Source: Formosa sp. Hel1_33_131 (GTDB taxonomy: Bacteria; Bacteroidota; Bacteroidia; Flavobacteriales; Flavobacteriaceae). Taken from it: a stretch of DNA of 64,000 bases. Below are positions 24,666 through 33,693 of this stretch, in pieces. The DNA lies in assembly GCA_949499105.1 (NCBI GenBank), contig CATEFX010000021.1, positions 1 through 64,000 on the forward strand. Direction: 5' to 3'. How positions within the stretch are numbered: position 1 is the stretch's first letter; each line of letters starts with the position of its first letter. The notes beneath the pieces are model-generated. The model was not told the DNA's origin and searched no databases. It saw only the letters and a program-made list of their open reading frames with translations. Position numbers and translations under genes: made by a program.

Positions 24666-26813
24666 ATGGCAGTTTTAAATAAAATTAGACAACGTTCTAT
24701 ATTCTTAATCATTATCATCGCATTGGCGTTGTTTTCATTCATCATTGGAGATATTTTTCAAAACTTAGGATCATCCTCAAAATCTCAAACTGTTGTAGCA
24801 ACGATCAACGGCGAAGATATTGAGAGAGATGCTTTTATGAATCAGGTTGAAAATGTACAAAAACAATCTAGGGGTTCTGTGTCAAACACACAAGCAATGA
24901 ATCGTGTTTGGGATCAGGAAGTAAGAAATAAAGTAATGAAAACACAATATGACGCAGTTGGAATCTCCATTGAAAGAGATTATATGCGTCAATTGTTAAA
25001 ACAAAACTTAGGCACTTTCGAGGAGTTTAAAAATGAAGCAGGTTTATTTGATGAAGATAAACTTAACGAATTTATTGCAAATTTAAAAGCCATCGCACCT
25101 GAATCGACGACTCTAAACGGAAACCCAGTGAATTATAAAGCCTGGACCGATTTTGAACAAAGTATTTCTCAAACCGGCGTTCAACAAACGTATTTTAATC
25201 TTGTAAAAGCAGGCGTTGTTGGAACATTAACAGAAGGTGAGTTAGAATATCAACTTGAAAATGACAAAGTAGATTTGAAGTATGTTCAAATTCCTTATTC
25301 TTCAATTCCGGATAGTGTGTTGACTGTTAAAAAATCGGACATCACAAATTATATTAAAAAATTCCCTAAAAAATATGAAGTAGACGCTTCAAGAAATTTG
25401 GTATATGTTCAGTTTAAAGAGATAGCCTCATTAGAAGATGAACAAAAAATTCAAGCAGACTTAACGGCGCTTGTTGAAGATAAAATTGAATTTAATGACG
25501 CTGCCAAAGCGAATGAAACAGTCGTTGGTTTTAAAAACACTTCTGAAGTAATGGCTTTTGTAAACGCGAACTCATCAGTGAAGTACAACGATGCGTATGT
25601 GTTTAAATCGACCCTTCCAATTGTACAAGCAGACTCAATTGCAAGTTTAAATCTAAATGAGGTTTTTGGACCTTATAAAGAGGGTGCTGCTTACAAATTA
25701 TCAAAATTGGTAGCTAAAAAAATGATTTCCGATTCAACTAAAGTCCGTCATATATTAATCCCTTTTATTGGATCAACGCGTGCGGATGCTACAGTGACTA
25801 AAACAGATGCTCAAGCTAAAGCCACTGCGGATAGTATTTATAATGTGATTCGATCTAAGCGCTCAAAATTTAAAAGCTTATTGTCCTTATCATCCGATAA
25901 AGTAAGTAATGAAAAAGAGGGTGAAATTGAATTTTCTTATACTGATGGATTTGCAAAAGAATTTAAAGCCTATGCTTTTGAAAATCCTAAAGGAAGTTTA
26001 GGCGTTGTGAAAACAGATTTCGGATACCATATTATTGAAGTTCTTAGCCAAGGAGAAAAACAACAAGCTTATAAAGTAGCTACAATTGTTCAAGAGATTG
26101 AACCATCAATCAAAACTATTGATGATGTGTTTAAGAATAAATCTAAATTTGAGATTGCGGTTGCAAACGCTGATTTCAACGAAGTTGCAAAAGAGAATAA
26201 CTACACTACAGTGCCAGTGAGTAGCATCAAAGAATTAGATGAAACGATTCCAGGCCTTGGAGTTCAAAGATCCATTGTGAGATGGGCATTTGAAGATGGT
26301 GTTGAAGCAGGAGATTTTAAAAGCTTCAATACTTCGGGAGGCGGTTTTGTGGTTGCTAAAATTACTGTAGTTAATGAAGCTGGACTTATGAGTACAGAAA
26401 ATGCTTCGGTAACAGCACTGCCAGAAATCAAAAAAGAAATGAAAGCGGCATTAATTAAGAGCCGTGTAACTGCAACGACTTTAGAGGCGATTGCATCGGC
26501 AGAAAATCAAACCGTAAAAACAGCTTCGGCAGTCAATATGAAAAACCCAACATTATCTGGAGCCGGAAGAGAGCCTAGAGTTATTGGAACCGCTTTTGGA
26601 TTGGAAGAAGGAGCTACTTCCAAATTAATTGTAGGGGCCAAAGGCGTGTATGTCGTTCAGTTGATCAAATCAACGCCAGCAGATGCGTTGCCAAATTACC
26701 AAGCGGCAGCAAATCGTGTTGGTCAGACAAAATCAAATGCTGTGAATTCACAATTATACAACGCACTAAAAGACGCTTCTGAGATCGAAGATTACAGAGC
26801 GACGTTTTACTAA
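24666..26813 (+). CDS. PpiD/SurA-like peptidyl-prolyl isomerase
   Basis: A 715-residue periplasmic chaperone anchored by one N-terminal helix (IFLIIIIALALFSFIIGDIF). An N-terminal SurA_N-type chaperone region is followed by a parvulin domain (~360-470: VRHILIPF ... GSLGVVKTDFGYHIIEVL) and a second, parvulin-like region near the C-terminus. It should assist folding of outer-membrane and secreted proteins. Length and layout match Flavobacteriia PpiD homologues. It is the last gene of the envelope block and is followed by a terminator. Confidence 0.92.
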   Translation: MAVLNKIRQRSIFLIIIIALALFSFIIGDIFQNLGSSSKSQTVVATINGEDIERDAFMNQVENVQKQSRGSVSNTQAMNRVWDQEVRNKVMKTQYDAVGISIERDYMRQLLKQNLGTFEEFKNEAGLFDEDKLNEFIANLKAIAPESTTLNGNPVNYKAWTDFEQSISQTGVQQTYFNLVKAGVVGTLTEGELEYQLENDKVDLKYVQIPYSSIPDSVLTVKKSDITNYIKKFPKKYEVDASRNLVYVQFKEIASLEDEQKIQADLTALVEDKIEFNDAAKANETVVGFKNTSEVMAFVNANSSVKYNDAYVFKSTLPIVQADSIASLNLNEVFGPYKEGAAYKLSKLVAKKMISDSTKVRHILIPFIGSTRADATVTKTDAQAKATADSIYNVIRSKRSKFKSLLSLSSDKVSNEKEGEIEFSYTDGFAKEFKAYAFENPKGSLGVVKTDFGYHIIEVLSQGEKQQAYKVATIVQEIEPSIKTIDDVFKNKSKFEIAVANADFNEVAKENNYTTVPVSSIKELDETIPGLGVQRSIVRWAFEDGVEAGDFKSFNTSGGGFVVAKITVVNEAGLMSTENASVTALPEIKKEMKAALIKSRVTATTLEAIASAENQTVKTASAVNMKNPTLSGAGREPRVIGTAFGLEEGATSKLIVGAKGVYVVQLIKSTPADALPNYQAAANRVGQTKSNAVNSQLYNALKDASEIEDYRATFY

Positions 26814-26837
26814 GCAACAAATTAAAATACTAGATTT

Positions 26838-26868
26838 AAAAGGATTCAGAAATGGATCCTTTTTTTTT
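26838..26868. terminator. Bidirectional rho-independent terminator
   Basis: AAAAGGATTC, a six-base loop and GGATCCTTTT, followed by a T run. It lies between the convergent PPIase gene and the GHMP kinase gene, whose stop codon falls in the T run. Confidence 0.85.
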
Positions 26869-27775
26869 ATAAAATCATTTCTGAATAAGGAATGATGGTT
26901 TCAAACCCTTTTGCCTTAAAATAGGCCATAGAAGACCTTTTGCCAGTCGCTAAGAAAAAGTCCCCGCCCCAAGCGCCCAAGCTCTTAATAGCGCCCTTAT
27001 AATCCGAAAACAAGCTCTCTTTTAAAGGGGGTTGTTGAATGAGATTAGAGATGTAACGTTCATGCTGTTCAATGAGGGATTCAAACGTTTTTAAATCGGT
27101 ACAATTTAAAAGGTCTAAAGTCATTCTATTCACAACTGAAAAATCAAGTGTTTGATTCGCTGTACGCGTTTTATAAGATTTAATGCCTTCTCTACTATTT
27201 TGTTTTTGATTGCGATGCACAAAAAATAAAGCGTCTAGAAATGGCGGTGTAAATACGACCGATTTAATGGTTGGTTTTCCAGCCTTTAATTGATATAAAA
27301 TAGCCGAGCCCTGTTGTGCACACGCAATGTCAAATCCACTCCCACCAAAGGTTAACTCAAGAAGTTTAAACGCATCAACTGTTGCCCATTCCGCTAAATT
27401 AGTAATCAAAGTAGAGGAGGAGCCAAGCCCCCAGTTTTCAGGGAATTCGAGCGTAGAGGTGATAAAAAAGCCTGCATCTGCTTTGAAATGTGCAGGATTT
27501 AAACGTTGTATCGCTTCCAAAATTTGCACTAAACGAAGCGCAATATCTGAACTGTCTTTCGAAATTATTTTTAGAGAAGTATCTATTGTCAATTCGGTTT
27601 CAAACCAAACAGCGCCTTTATTCGAAATACTTTTCCAAACTATTTTTTGATTTGGTGTCGATTCAACCTGTAAGGATTGCCCGAATTTTGTTGGTAATGC
27701 CAATGCCAATGCACCGTCTAAAACCGCATATTCGGCACTAATTAATAATTTTCCGTGACTATAAAACGTTTGCAT
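26867..27775 (-). CDS. GYDIA-family GHMP kinase (mevalonate pathway)
   Basis: A 302-residue GHMP kinase of the Bacteroidota GYDIA family, here with the variant GSGFDIACAQQG in place of GYDIA. Other motifs are HGKLLISAEYAVLDGALAL and the ATP loop WGLGSSSTLITNLAEW. It is thought to act as the mevalonate or phosphomevalonate kinase for isoprenoid synthesis. Its ATG shares one base with the stop of the HMG-CoA reductase gene (TAATG), which supports the pathway assignment. Confidence 0.92.
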   Translation of the reverse strand: MQTFYSHGKLLISAEYAVLDGALALALPTKFGQSLQVESTPNQKIVWKSISNKGAVWFETELTIDTSLKIISKDSSDIALRLVQILEAIQRLNPAHFKADAGFFITSTLEFPENWGLGSSSTLITNLAEWATVDAFKLLELTFGGSGFDIACAQQGSAILYQLKAGKPTIKSVVFTPPFLDALFFVHRNQKQNSREGIKSYKTRTANQTLDFSVVNRMTLDLLNCTDLKTFESLIEQHERYISNLIQQPPLKESLFSDYKGAIKSLGAWGGDFFLATGKRSSMAYFKAKGFETIIPYSEMIL

Positions 27776-29061
27776 TAGGCTCTTAAATTTTCAATAGCTT
27801 CAACGACAGCGCTATGGGTTACGGTATTGGTTTTGAAATGCGCCACCAAAATTAGTTTTTCAGACTCAGTCGCTTCAAATTGATTCAAAATATTAAAGAG
27901 ATGCATTTTCATATGGCCTTGCTGAATGCCGGTCGTTGTAAGCGATTTTAAAGCTGCGAAATTTTGTGCCAATCCTGCCACTGCAACAATTTCCATTAAT
28001 TCTTTTGCCGATGGATTCCCAAGAAGTTCTAAAGCTGTTTTCACCATTGGGTGTAAGCCTGTCAGTCCACCAACAGTTCCCAAAGCAAGTGGTAATTCAA
28101 TCCAGAATTTAAACACGCCATTTTCGATAGATGCATGCGATAAGCTTGAATAACTACCACCTCGTGCTGCATAGGCATGCACCCCAGCTTCCACGGCTCT
28201 AAAATCATTTCCTGTTGCTAAAACCACAGCATCTACACCATTCATAATCCCTTTGTTGTGAGTTACCGCACGGTAAGGTTCTACTTCAGCGATGCGAACG
28301 GCTTGAATAAACGTATCTGCAAATTCTTGCCCAGAAATAGACGCATCGATGGCAAGATCCTCAACCTTGCAACTCACTTCGGCGCGGACCAGACAATTAG
28401 GAACGTAATTAGATAAAATACTCATAACAACCTGTAGGTCGTCAGAAAACGTCTTAAACGTTGTTGCAATTTGTTCTAAGCATGAATTAATAAAGTTGGC
28501 ACCCATGGCATCCATCGTTTCAAACGTAACGAGTAGTTGATAATACCCAGGAATCTTTGCTGTTTTGTCAACTAACGCTATATCTAAAATACCGCCGCCT
28601 CTGGCGACCATATTTTTGGTGATGGCTTTTGTTTGCTCAAAAAATTGAGGTTTTATACGCTTAAAAATGCCATCTATCTCAGAATGTGAACCGTGAAACA
28701 TAAAATGAACTTGCCCTACTTTGGTTGTCGATAGGACTTCTGCTTTGAAGCCGCCTCTTTGCATCCAAAATTTTGCAGCATTACTCGCCGCAGCCACCAC
28801 CGAACTTTCTTCAATGGCCATCGGAATGACATGAATTTTATCGTTAATTAAAAAATTAGGCGCAATTCCAAAAGGAAGGTAAAAATTCGAAATCGTATTT
28901 TCAGTAAATTCATCATGTAGCTTTTGAAGCCCTTCATTAGCATTCCAGTACCGTTCCAAATTGGCTTTCGCCTTTGCATTATTCAAGAAATGATTCGAGA
29001 TTAACCAATCAATTTTTTCAGCTTTTGTAAACTTTGAAAATCCAGAAACGGAATTCACCAT
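27775..29061 (-). CDS. Hydroxymethylglutaryl-CoA reductase, class II type
   Basis: A 428-residue enzyme making mevalonate from HMG-CoA. Expected class II motifs are present: IEESSVVAAASNAAKFW (catalytic Glu), DAMGANFINSCLEQ, VTHNKGIMNGVDAV (Lys), VLATGNDFRAVEAG (Asp and nucleotide region), LGTVGGLTGLHP and a C-terminal QQGHMKMHL with the catalytic His. Although class II enzymes are often degradative, the pairing with a GHMP kinase in Flavobacteriia points to isoprenoid biosynthesis. Confidence 0.95.
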   Translation of the reverse strand: MVNSVSGFSKFTKAEKIDWLISNHFLNNAKAKANLERYWNANEGLQKLHDEFTENTISNFYLPFGIAPNFLINDKIHVIPMAIEESSVVAAASNAAKFWMQRGGFKAEVLSTTKVGQVHFMFHGSHSEIDGIFKRIKPQFFEQTKAITKNMVARGGGILDIALVDKTAKIPGYYQLLVTFETMDAMGANFINSCLEQIATTFKTFSDDLQVVMSILSNYVPNCLVRAEVSCKVEDLAIDASISGQEFADTFIQAVRIAEVEPYRAVTHNKGIMNGVDAVVLATGNDFRAVEAGVHAYAARGGSYSSLSHASIENGVFKFWIELPLALGTVGGLTGLHPMVKTALELLGNPSAKELMEIVAVAGLAQNFAALKSLTTTGIQQGHMKMHLFNILNQFEATESEKLILVAHFKTNTVTHSAVVEAIENLRA

Positions 29062-29081
29062 GTGTATCTATTTTTAAAAGA

Positions 29082-29089
29082 CAAAGATA
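29082..29089 (-). promoter_or_regulatory. -7 promoter box of the mevalonate operon
   Basis: On the minus strand TATCTTTG is a perfect TAnnTTTG match 20 bp ahead of the HMG-CoA reductase ATG. No convincing -33 TTTG was found at the usual spacing. Confidence 0.55.
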
Positions 29090-29212
29090 CTATTATCCGA
29101 ATTATTATAGAACTTCAATTTTTCTAAATCCGTATTTATCTTTTAAAATTGGCCATTTTCCGCTAAATTTTCACTAAACTTGATGTAATATTATTGAATA
29201 ATTCGATTTTAT

Positions 29213-31402
29213 ATGAAAATGCCCTTAATCTGTTGTTTTTGTTGCCTCTTTATGTTTAACGTAAAGGCGCAAAAAAACTCTTTTTCACTCGATCAAATAT
29301 GGGATGGGTCCTTTCGAACTCAAGGGCTGACTGCCTTGCATTCAATGAACAATGGTCAACACTACTCTGTCTTAAACTTTGATAGAACAACCGGATCCAC
29401 TTCTATTGATATGTATGATTACAAAACCTTGTCTAAAGTAAAAACAATTGCCAGTTCTAGAACCATGGACGCAATTCAATATTTTTCAAATTACATCTTT
29501 AGCGAAGATGAGCGAAAAGCCATTTTAGAAACAAATACAGAGCCTATATACCGTCATTCTGTGTTGGGCCATTATTATGTGTTTGACATAAATTCGAATC
29601 GTCTCGAAATGATATCAGAAGACAAAATTCAAGAACCAACCTTTTCACCCGATGGTACCAAAGTAGCCTATGGACACACTAATAACTTATTTATAAAAGA
29701 CTTACTCTCTGGAACCACCAAACAAATCACCTTTGATGGCGAAAAAAATAAAATAATTAACGGAATCACAGATTGGGTTTACGAAGAAGAATTTGCATTT
29801 GTTAGAGCGTTTGAATGGAATGCTGGTAGTGATACCATCGCTTTTATTCGATTTGATGAAACAGAAGTGCCCGAGTTTTCAATGGATATATATGGAACGG
29901 ATTTATATCAAACCCAAGAAGTTTTTAAGTATCCAAAAGCAGGGGAGAAAAATGCAATCGTTTCGCTTCATTTTTACGATCTAAATGCAGATCAGATTTC
30001 AACAGTTGCTCTTTCTAAAAACTATCAGGATTTTTATATCCCAAGAATAAAATGGACGAAAGATTCAACTATTTTGTCTGCTCAATACCTAAATAGACAT
30101 CAAAATACATTAGATCTTTGGTTGATAAATCCAAAAGAAAGCAAAGCAGATTTAGTGCTTTCTGAACAAGATGATGCCTATGTAGAAGTCACCGACAACC
30201 TAACTTTTTTAGACGATCATAGCTTTATTTGGACCAGTGAAAAAGATGGGTTCAATCATATTTATCATTACACTAAAGAAGGGAAACTTAAAAATCAAAT
30301 TACAAAAGGCAATTGGGAGGTTACGAACTATTATGGCTATAATGAATCTGCGCATTCGATTTATTACCAATCGGTAGAAAATGGGTCGATCAATCGCGAT
30401 GTGTATTCAATTCGTTTAAATGGTAAAAGAAAAAAACGATTGTCATTAGCAGAAGGAACCAGTGATGCTTCTTTTAGTGCGGACTTCACCTATTTTATCA
30501 AAACGTATTCGAATGCAAGCACACCACCAAAATATACATTAAACGATTCTAAGACCGGTCGATTGGTTAAAAACATCAAAGACAATTCGGCACTTTTAAA
30601 AACCTTATCAAACTATAAATTTTCAAATAAAGAATTTAGCACCCTCAATGTCAACGGAAACGATTTGAATATGTGGATGCTCAAACCTGCCGATTTTGAG
30701 GCGTCTAAAACCTATCCGCTTTTGATGTTTCAATATTCAGGGCCTGGTTCACAAAAAGTAGCAAACTCATGGTTTAGTTCTCGTGATTATTGGCACCAAT
30801 ATTTAGCGCAACAAGGCTATATTGTGGCCTGTGTAGACGGTAGAGGTACAGGGTTTAAAGGGGCTGATTTTAAAAAAGTAACCTACTTAAACCTTGTTAA
30901 ATACGAAACCGAAGATCAAATTCAAGCGGCCAAACAAATCGGAGTATTGCCTTATATCGATGCCAGCCGAATTGGTATTTGGGGCTGGAGTTTTGGAGCC
31001 CATATGAGTACCAACTGTTTACTCAAAGGGAATGATATTTTCAAAATGGCCATTGCAGTTGCACCGGTAACGAGCTGGCGTTTTTATGACACTATTTATA
31101 CCGAGCGTTTTATGCGAACGCCTCAAGAAAATCCAAACGGTTACGATGATAACTCTCCCTTTAATTATCCGGAATTATTAATAGGCGATTACCTTTTAGT
31201 GCACGGATCTGGTGATGATAACGTTCATGTACAACACACCATGCGTATGGTAGAAGCCTTAATTCAAGCGGATAAACAATTCGACTGGGCAATCTATCCC
31301 GATAAAACACACGGCATTTATGGCGGAAATACCACCATGCATTTATACACTAAAATGACCAATTTTTTACATGAAAAATTGGGCGACAAACGAAACAATT
31401 AA
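29213..31402 (+). CDS. Dipeptidyl peptidase IV-like S9 serine peptidase
   Basis: A 729-residue exported peptidase (signal peptide ending NVKAQ). The N-terminal beta-propeller includes DWVYEEEFAF, the double-Glu motif that holds the free N-terminus of substrates in DPP-IV. The C-terminal hydrolase domain has the nucleophile in GIWGWSFGAHMS, Asp in HGSGDDNVH and His in PDKTHGIYGG. It would release Xaa-Pro or Xaa-Ala dipeptides in the periplasm. The nucleophile motif is GWSFGA rather than the more usual GWSYGG. The two peptide transporters that follow are its likely partners. Confidence 0.94.
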   Translation: MKMPLICCFCCLFMFNVKAQKNSFSLDQIWDGSFRTQGLTALHSMNNGQHYSVLNFDRTTGSTSIDMYDYKTLSKVKTIASSRTMDAIQYFSNYIFSEDERKAILETNTEPIYRHSVLGHYYVFDINSNRLEMISEDKIQEPTFSPDGTKVAYGHTNNLFIKDLLSGTTKQITFDGEKNKIINGITDWVYEEEFAFVRAFEWNAGSDTIAFIRFDETEVPEFSMDIYGTDLYQTQEVFKYPKAGEKNAIVSLHFYDLNADQISTVALSKNYQDFYIPRIKWTKDSTILSAQYLNRHQNTLDLWLINPKESKADLVLSEQDDAYVEVTDNLTFLDDHSFIWTSEKDGFNHIYHYTKEGKLKNQITKGNWEVTNYYGYNESAHSIYYQSVENGSINRDVYSIRLNGKRKKRLSLAEGTSDASFSADFTYFIKTYSNASTPPKYTLNDSKTGRLVKNIKDNSALLKTLSNYKFSNKEFSTLNVNGNDLNMWMLKPADFEASKTYPLLMFQYSGPGSQKVANSWFSSRDYWHQYLAQQGYIVACVDGRGTGFKGADFKKVTYLNLVKYETEDQIQAAKQIGVLPYIDASRIGIWGWSFGAHMSTNCLLKGNDIFKMAIAVAPVTSWRFYDTIYTERFMRTPQENPNGYDDNSPFNYPELLIGDYLLVHGSGDDNVHVQHTMRMVEALIQADKQFDWAIYPDKTHGIYGGNTTMHLYTKMTNFLHEKLGDKRNN

Positions 31403-31440
31403 AACGAACCAATACTAATTTATTAACTAATATTAAATTT

Positions 31441-32988
31441 ATGTCAACGACAACTACTACAACGACTGCAAGTCAAAAAGAACTCTGGGGACACCCAGTT
31501 GGATTATATGTGCTATTCTTTACAGAGATGTGGGAGCGTTTTTCCTATTATGGGATGCGCGCTATTTTAGTTATTTATATGATTGCGGAAGCCTCTCACA
31601 TAGATGGCCCTGGTTTGGGCTGGTCAAAACTTGAGGCTTATCAACTGTATGGTTGGTACGTTATGTTGGTTTATGTCATATCAATTCCTGGAGGTATTTT
31701 GGCGGATAAAGTTTTGGGTCAGAGAAAAACGGTTATGCTTGGTGCTGTTATTTTATGTTTAGGTCATGGTACCTTAGCTATCGAAGCTGAATGGGCGTTT
31801 TTTACAGGTTTGAGTTTGATTATTTTAGGAGTCGGGTGTTTAAAACCTAATATCTCCACCATGGTTGGAGGTTTGTATAAAAAAGGAGATATAAGACGTG
31901 ATAAGGGTTTTAGTATTTTCTATATTGGAATTAATTTAGGTTCCTTATTAGCAACTTCTATTATAGGGGTTGTTGTTGCCAAATGGGGATGGCATGCTGG
32001 ATTTGGTTTAGCAGGAATTGCAATGTTATTCGGCTTATTGGTGTATGTCTGGGGACAAAAATACATTTTACATGTTGGTAATAAACCTACAATTGAAGAA
32101 ATGAAAAATGATATTTCTTTAGTTAAAATATTTTCAAACATTTTTAAATCTCCTCCTCAATTAGTTGTACTAGTTGTTTTATTAGGACTGTCTTTATATG
32201 CAGGCTTTACTTTTGAAGGAGTTGACCATTGGGGTTATGGAGCTTTGTTTATTTTTCTTTCATTTGTAGTAGGCCTATTAATGATGATTTTTAAAAGTTT
32301 AGAAACACAAATTTTAAAAGACCGTTTCTTAGTGTTATTACTTTCTTTTTTATTGGTAATTGTTTTTTGGGGAGCTTTTGAACAAGCGGGAGGTTTAATG
32401 AGTGTTTACACAGAAACAAAAACCGATAGAATGCTACTCGGTTACTTAATACCAACACCAATGTTTCAAGGCTTAAATGCAGGATTTATTATATTACTTG
32501 CGGTTTGGGTAGCTAACATTTGGGCAAAACGAAAGCTTAAAAATAAAGAAGCATCTTCTTTATTTAAAATGGCTACTGGAACAATAATTATGGGCCTAGG
32601 TTTTGTCTTTATGATTTTAGCCGTAAGAGAATATGATGCTAATGGAAGTTCAGGAATGCAATGGTTAGTTTTAGCCTATTTATTTCATACCATTGGAGAA
32701 TTGAGTTCTTCTCCAGTGTCTTTGTCATTTGTAACAAAACTAGCTCCTGTGAAATATGCATCGTTAATGATGGGGCTGTATTTTGCAGCTACAGGTCTTG
32801 GAGGTAAAGTTGCCGGTGTTTTAGGTGAGAAATCAGAACATTTTGGAGAGTATACTATTTTTTCAGGAATTGTAGTCTTTACAGTAATCTTTGGATTATT
32901 GGTGATTGCATTACTGAAACCTCTCAAACGTTTAACGCATGGTGCCGAAGACAACGAAAGACGATTAGACGCTTCAACTGCAGAATAA
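31441..32988 (+). CDS. POT-family proton-coupled oligopeptide transporter (first)
   Basis: A 515-residue, 12-14 helix transporter of the POT/PTR2 family. Signatures are GHPVGLYVLFFTEMWERFSYYG (ExxER proton site, EMWERF), GGILADKVLGQRKTVMLG, FSIFYIGINLGSLLA and WGAFEQAGG. It imports di- and tripeptides with protons. It lies 38 bp after the DPP-IV gene, so released dipeptides are the likely cargo. It is shorter than the second copy downstream. Confidence 0.95.
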   Translation: MSTTTTTTTASQKELWGHPVGLYVLFFTEMWERFSYYGMRAILVIYMIAEASHIDGPGLGWSKLEAYQLYGWYVMLVYVISIPGGILADKVLGQRKTVMLGAVILCLGHGTLAIEAEWAFFTGLSLIILGVGCLKPNISTMVGGLYKKGDIRRDKGFSIFYIGINLGSLLATSIIGVVVAKWGWHAGFGLAGIAMLFGLLVYVWGQKYILHVGNKPTIEEMKNDISLVKIFSNIFKSPPQLVVLVVLLGLSLYAGFTFEGVDHWGYGALFIFLSFVVGLLMMIFKSLETQILKDRFLVLLLSFLLVIVFWGAFEQAGGLMSVYTETKTDRMLLGYLIPTPMFQGLNAGFIILLAVWVANIWAKRKLKNKEASSLFKMATGTIIMGLGFVFMILAVREYDANGSSGMQWLVLAYLFHTIGELSSSPVSLSFVTKLAPVKYASLMMGLYFAATGLGGKVAGVLGEKSEHFGEYTIFSGIVVFTVIFGLLVIALLKPLKRLTHGAEDNERRLDASTAE

Positions 32989-33008
32989 CAGATTAATATA
33001 TTACATCA

Positions 33009-33041
33009 AAAACCTCATAAATTTTATGAGGTTTTATTTTT
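33009..33041 (+). terminator. Rho-independent terminator after first POT gene
   Basis: AAAACCTCATAA, a three-base loop, TTATGAGGTTTT, then ATTTTT. It decides the GNAT start: an ATG at 33026 lies inside this stem, so the downstream ATG 33065 is preferred. Confidence 0.9.
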
Positions 33042-33064
33042 ACAAAGTTTTCATTAATTTTAAA

Positions 33065-33619
33065 ATGACTGGCATCAAAATAGTCACTGAAAGAATACAA
33101 TTAAGATTGATAGATGTGTCGGATTTAGAGTCCATCCACAAGCTACATTCTTTACCCGAAACAGATAAATATAATGCCCTCGGAATTCCAAAAAACAGTG
33201 AAGTAACCAAGTCCATCATTGAGCCTTGGATTTTAGAGAATCAACTGAACGAAATAATAAATTACACGTTTGCAATTGACAACAAATCAAATGGAAAATT
33301 CATGGGGTTATTTGGATTGAAACTCGGAAATAAGAAATACAAGAGAGCTGAAGTTTGGTTTAAAATACATTCAGAGTCTTGGAATCAAGGATACGCAACC
33401 GAAGCTTTAAAAGCCATCATAAACTTTGGTTTTGAGACCCTCAAATTACATCGAATTGAGGCTGGGTGTGCGGTAGATAATATTGGCTCTTTTAAAGTTT
33501 TAGAGAAAGCAGGAATGATAAGAGAAGGACGCCTCAGGCAAGTATTACCTTTAAAATCAGGTTGGTCCGATAACTTTGAATATTCAATACTTGAAACTGA
33601 CGAAAGAAAAAACAACTAA
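33065..33619 (+). CDS. GNAT-family N-acetyltransferase (RimJ/RimL type)
   Basis: A 184-residue acetyltransferase. The N-terminus (IVTERIQLRLIDVSDLESI) and the acetyl-CoA region (WFKIHSESWNQGYATEAL), then FETLKLHRIEAGCAVDN and EKAGMIREGRL, match the RimJ/RimL-type Acetyltransf_3 group that modifies protein N-termini or small amines. The substrate is unknown. It lies alone between two POT transporter genes. Confidence 0.9.
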   Translation: MTGIKIVTERIQLRLIDVSDLESIHKLHSLPETDKYNALGIPKNSEVTKSIIEPWILENQLNEIINYTFAIDNKSNGKFMGLFGLKLGNKKYKRAEVWFKIHSESWNQGYATEALKAIINFGFETLKLHRIEAGCAVDNIGSFKVLEKAGMIREGRLRQVLPLKSGWSDNFEYSILETDERKNN

Positions 33620-33660
33620 AAACCTTTAAAGTCTCAAATTGTTTGTCGAATTTAGTAAAT

Positions 33661-33692
33661 TAACCAATTAACCAATTAACCAATTAACCAAT
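33661..33692 (+). repeat. Tandem octamer repeat (TAACCAAT)x4 before second POT gene
   Basis: Four exact copies of TAACCAAT, plus a partial AAT in front, end one base before the ATG at 33694. The array occupies the whole ribosome-binding region. Copy-number change would alter leader length and possibly expression without shifting the reading frame. Confidence 0.95.
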
Positions 33693-33693
33693 A

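Noticed and set aside
33026-33064. 13-residue N-terminal extension of the GNAT protein
   Set aside because: Its ATG is within a terminator stem belonging to the upstream POT gene.
33661-33692. Short CRISPR-like array
   Set aside because: Units are 8 bp, contiguous and without spacers, so this is a simple tandem repeat.
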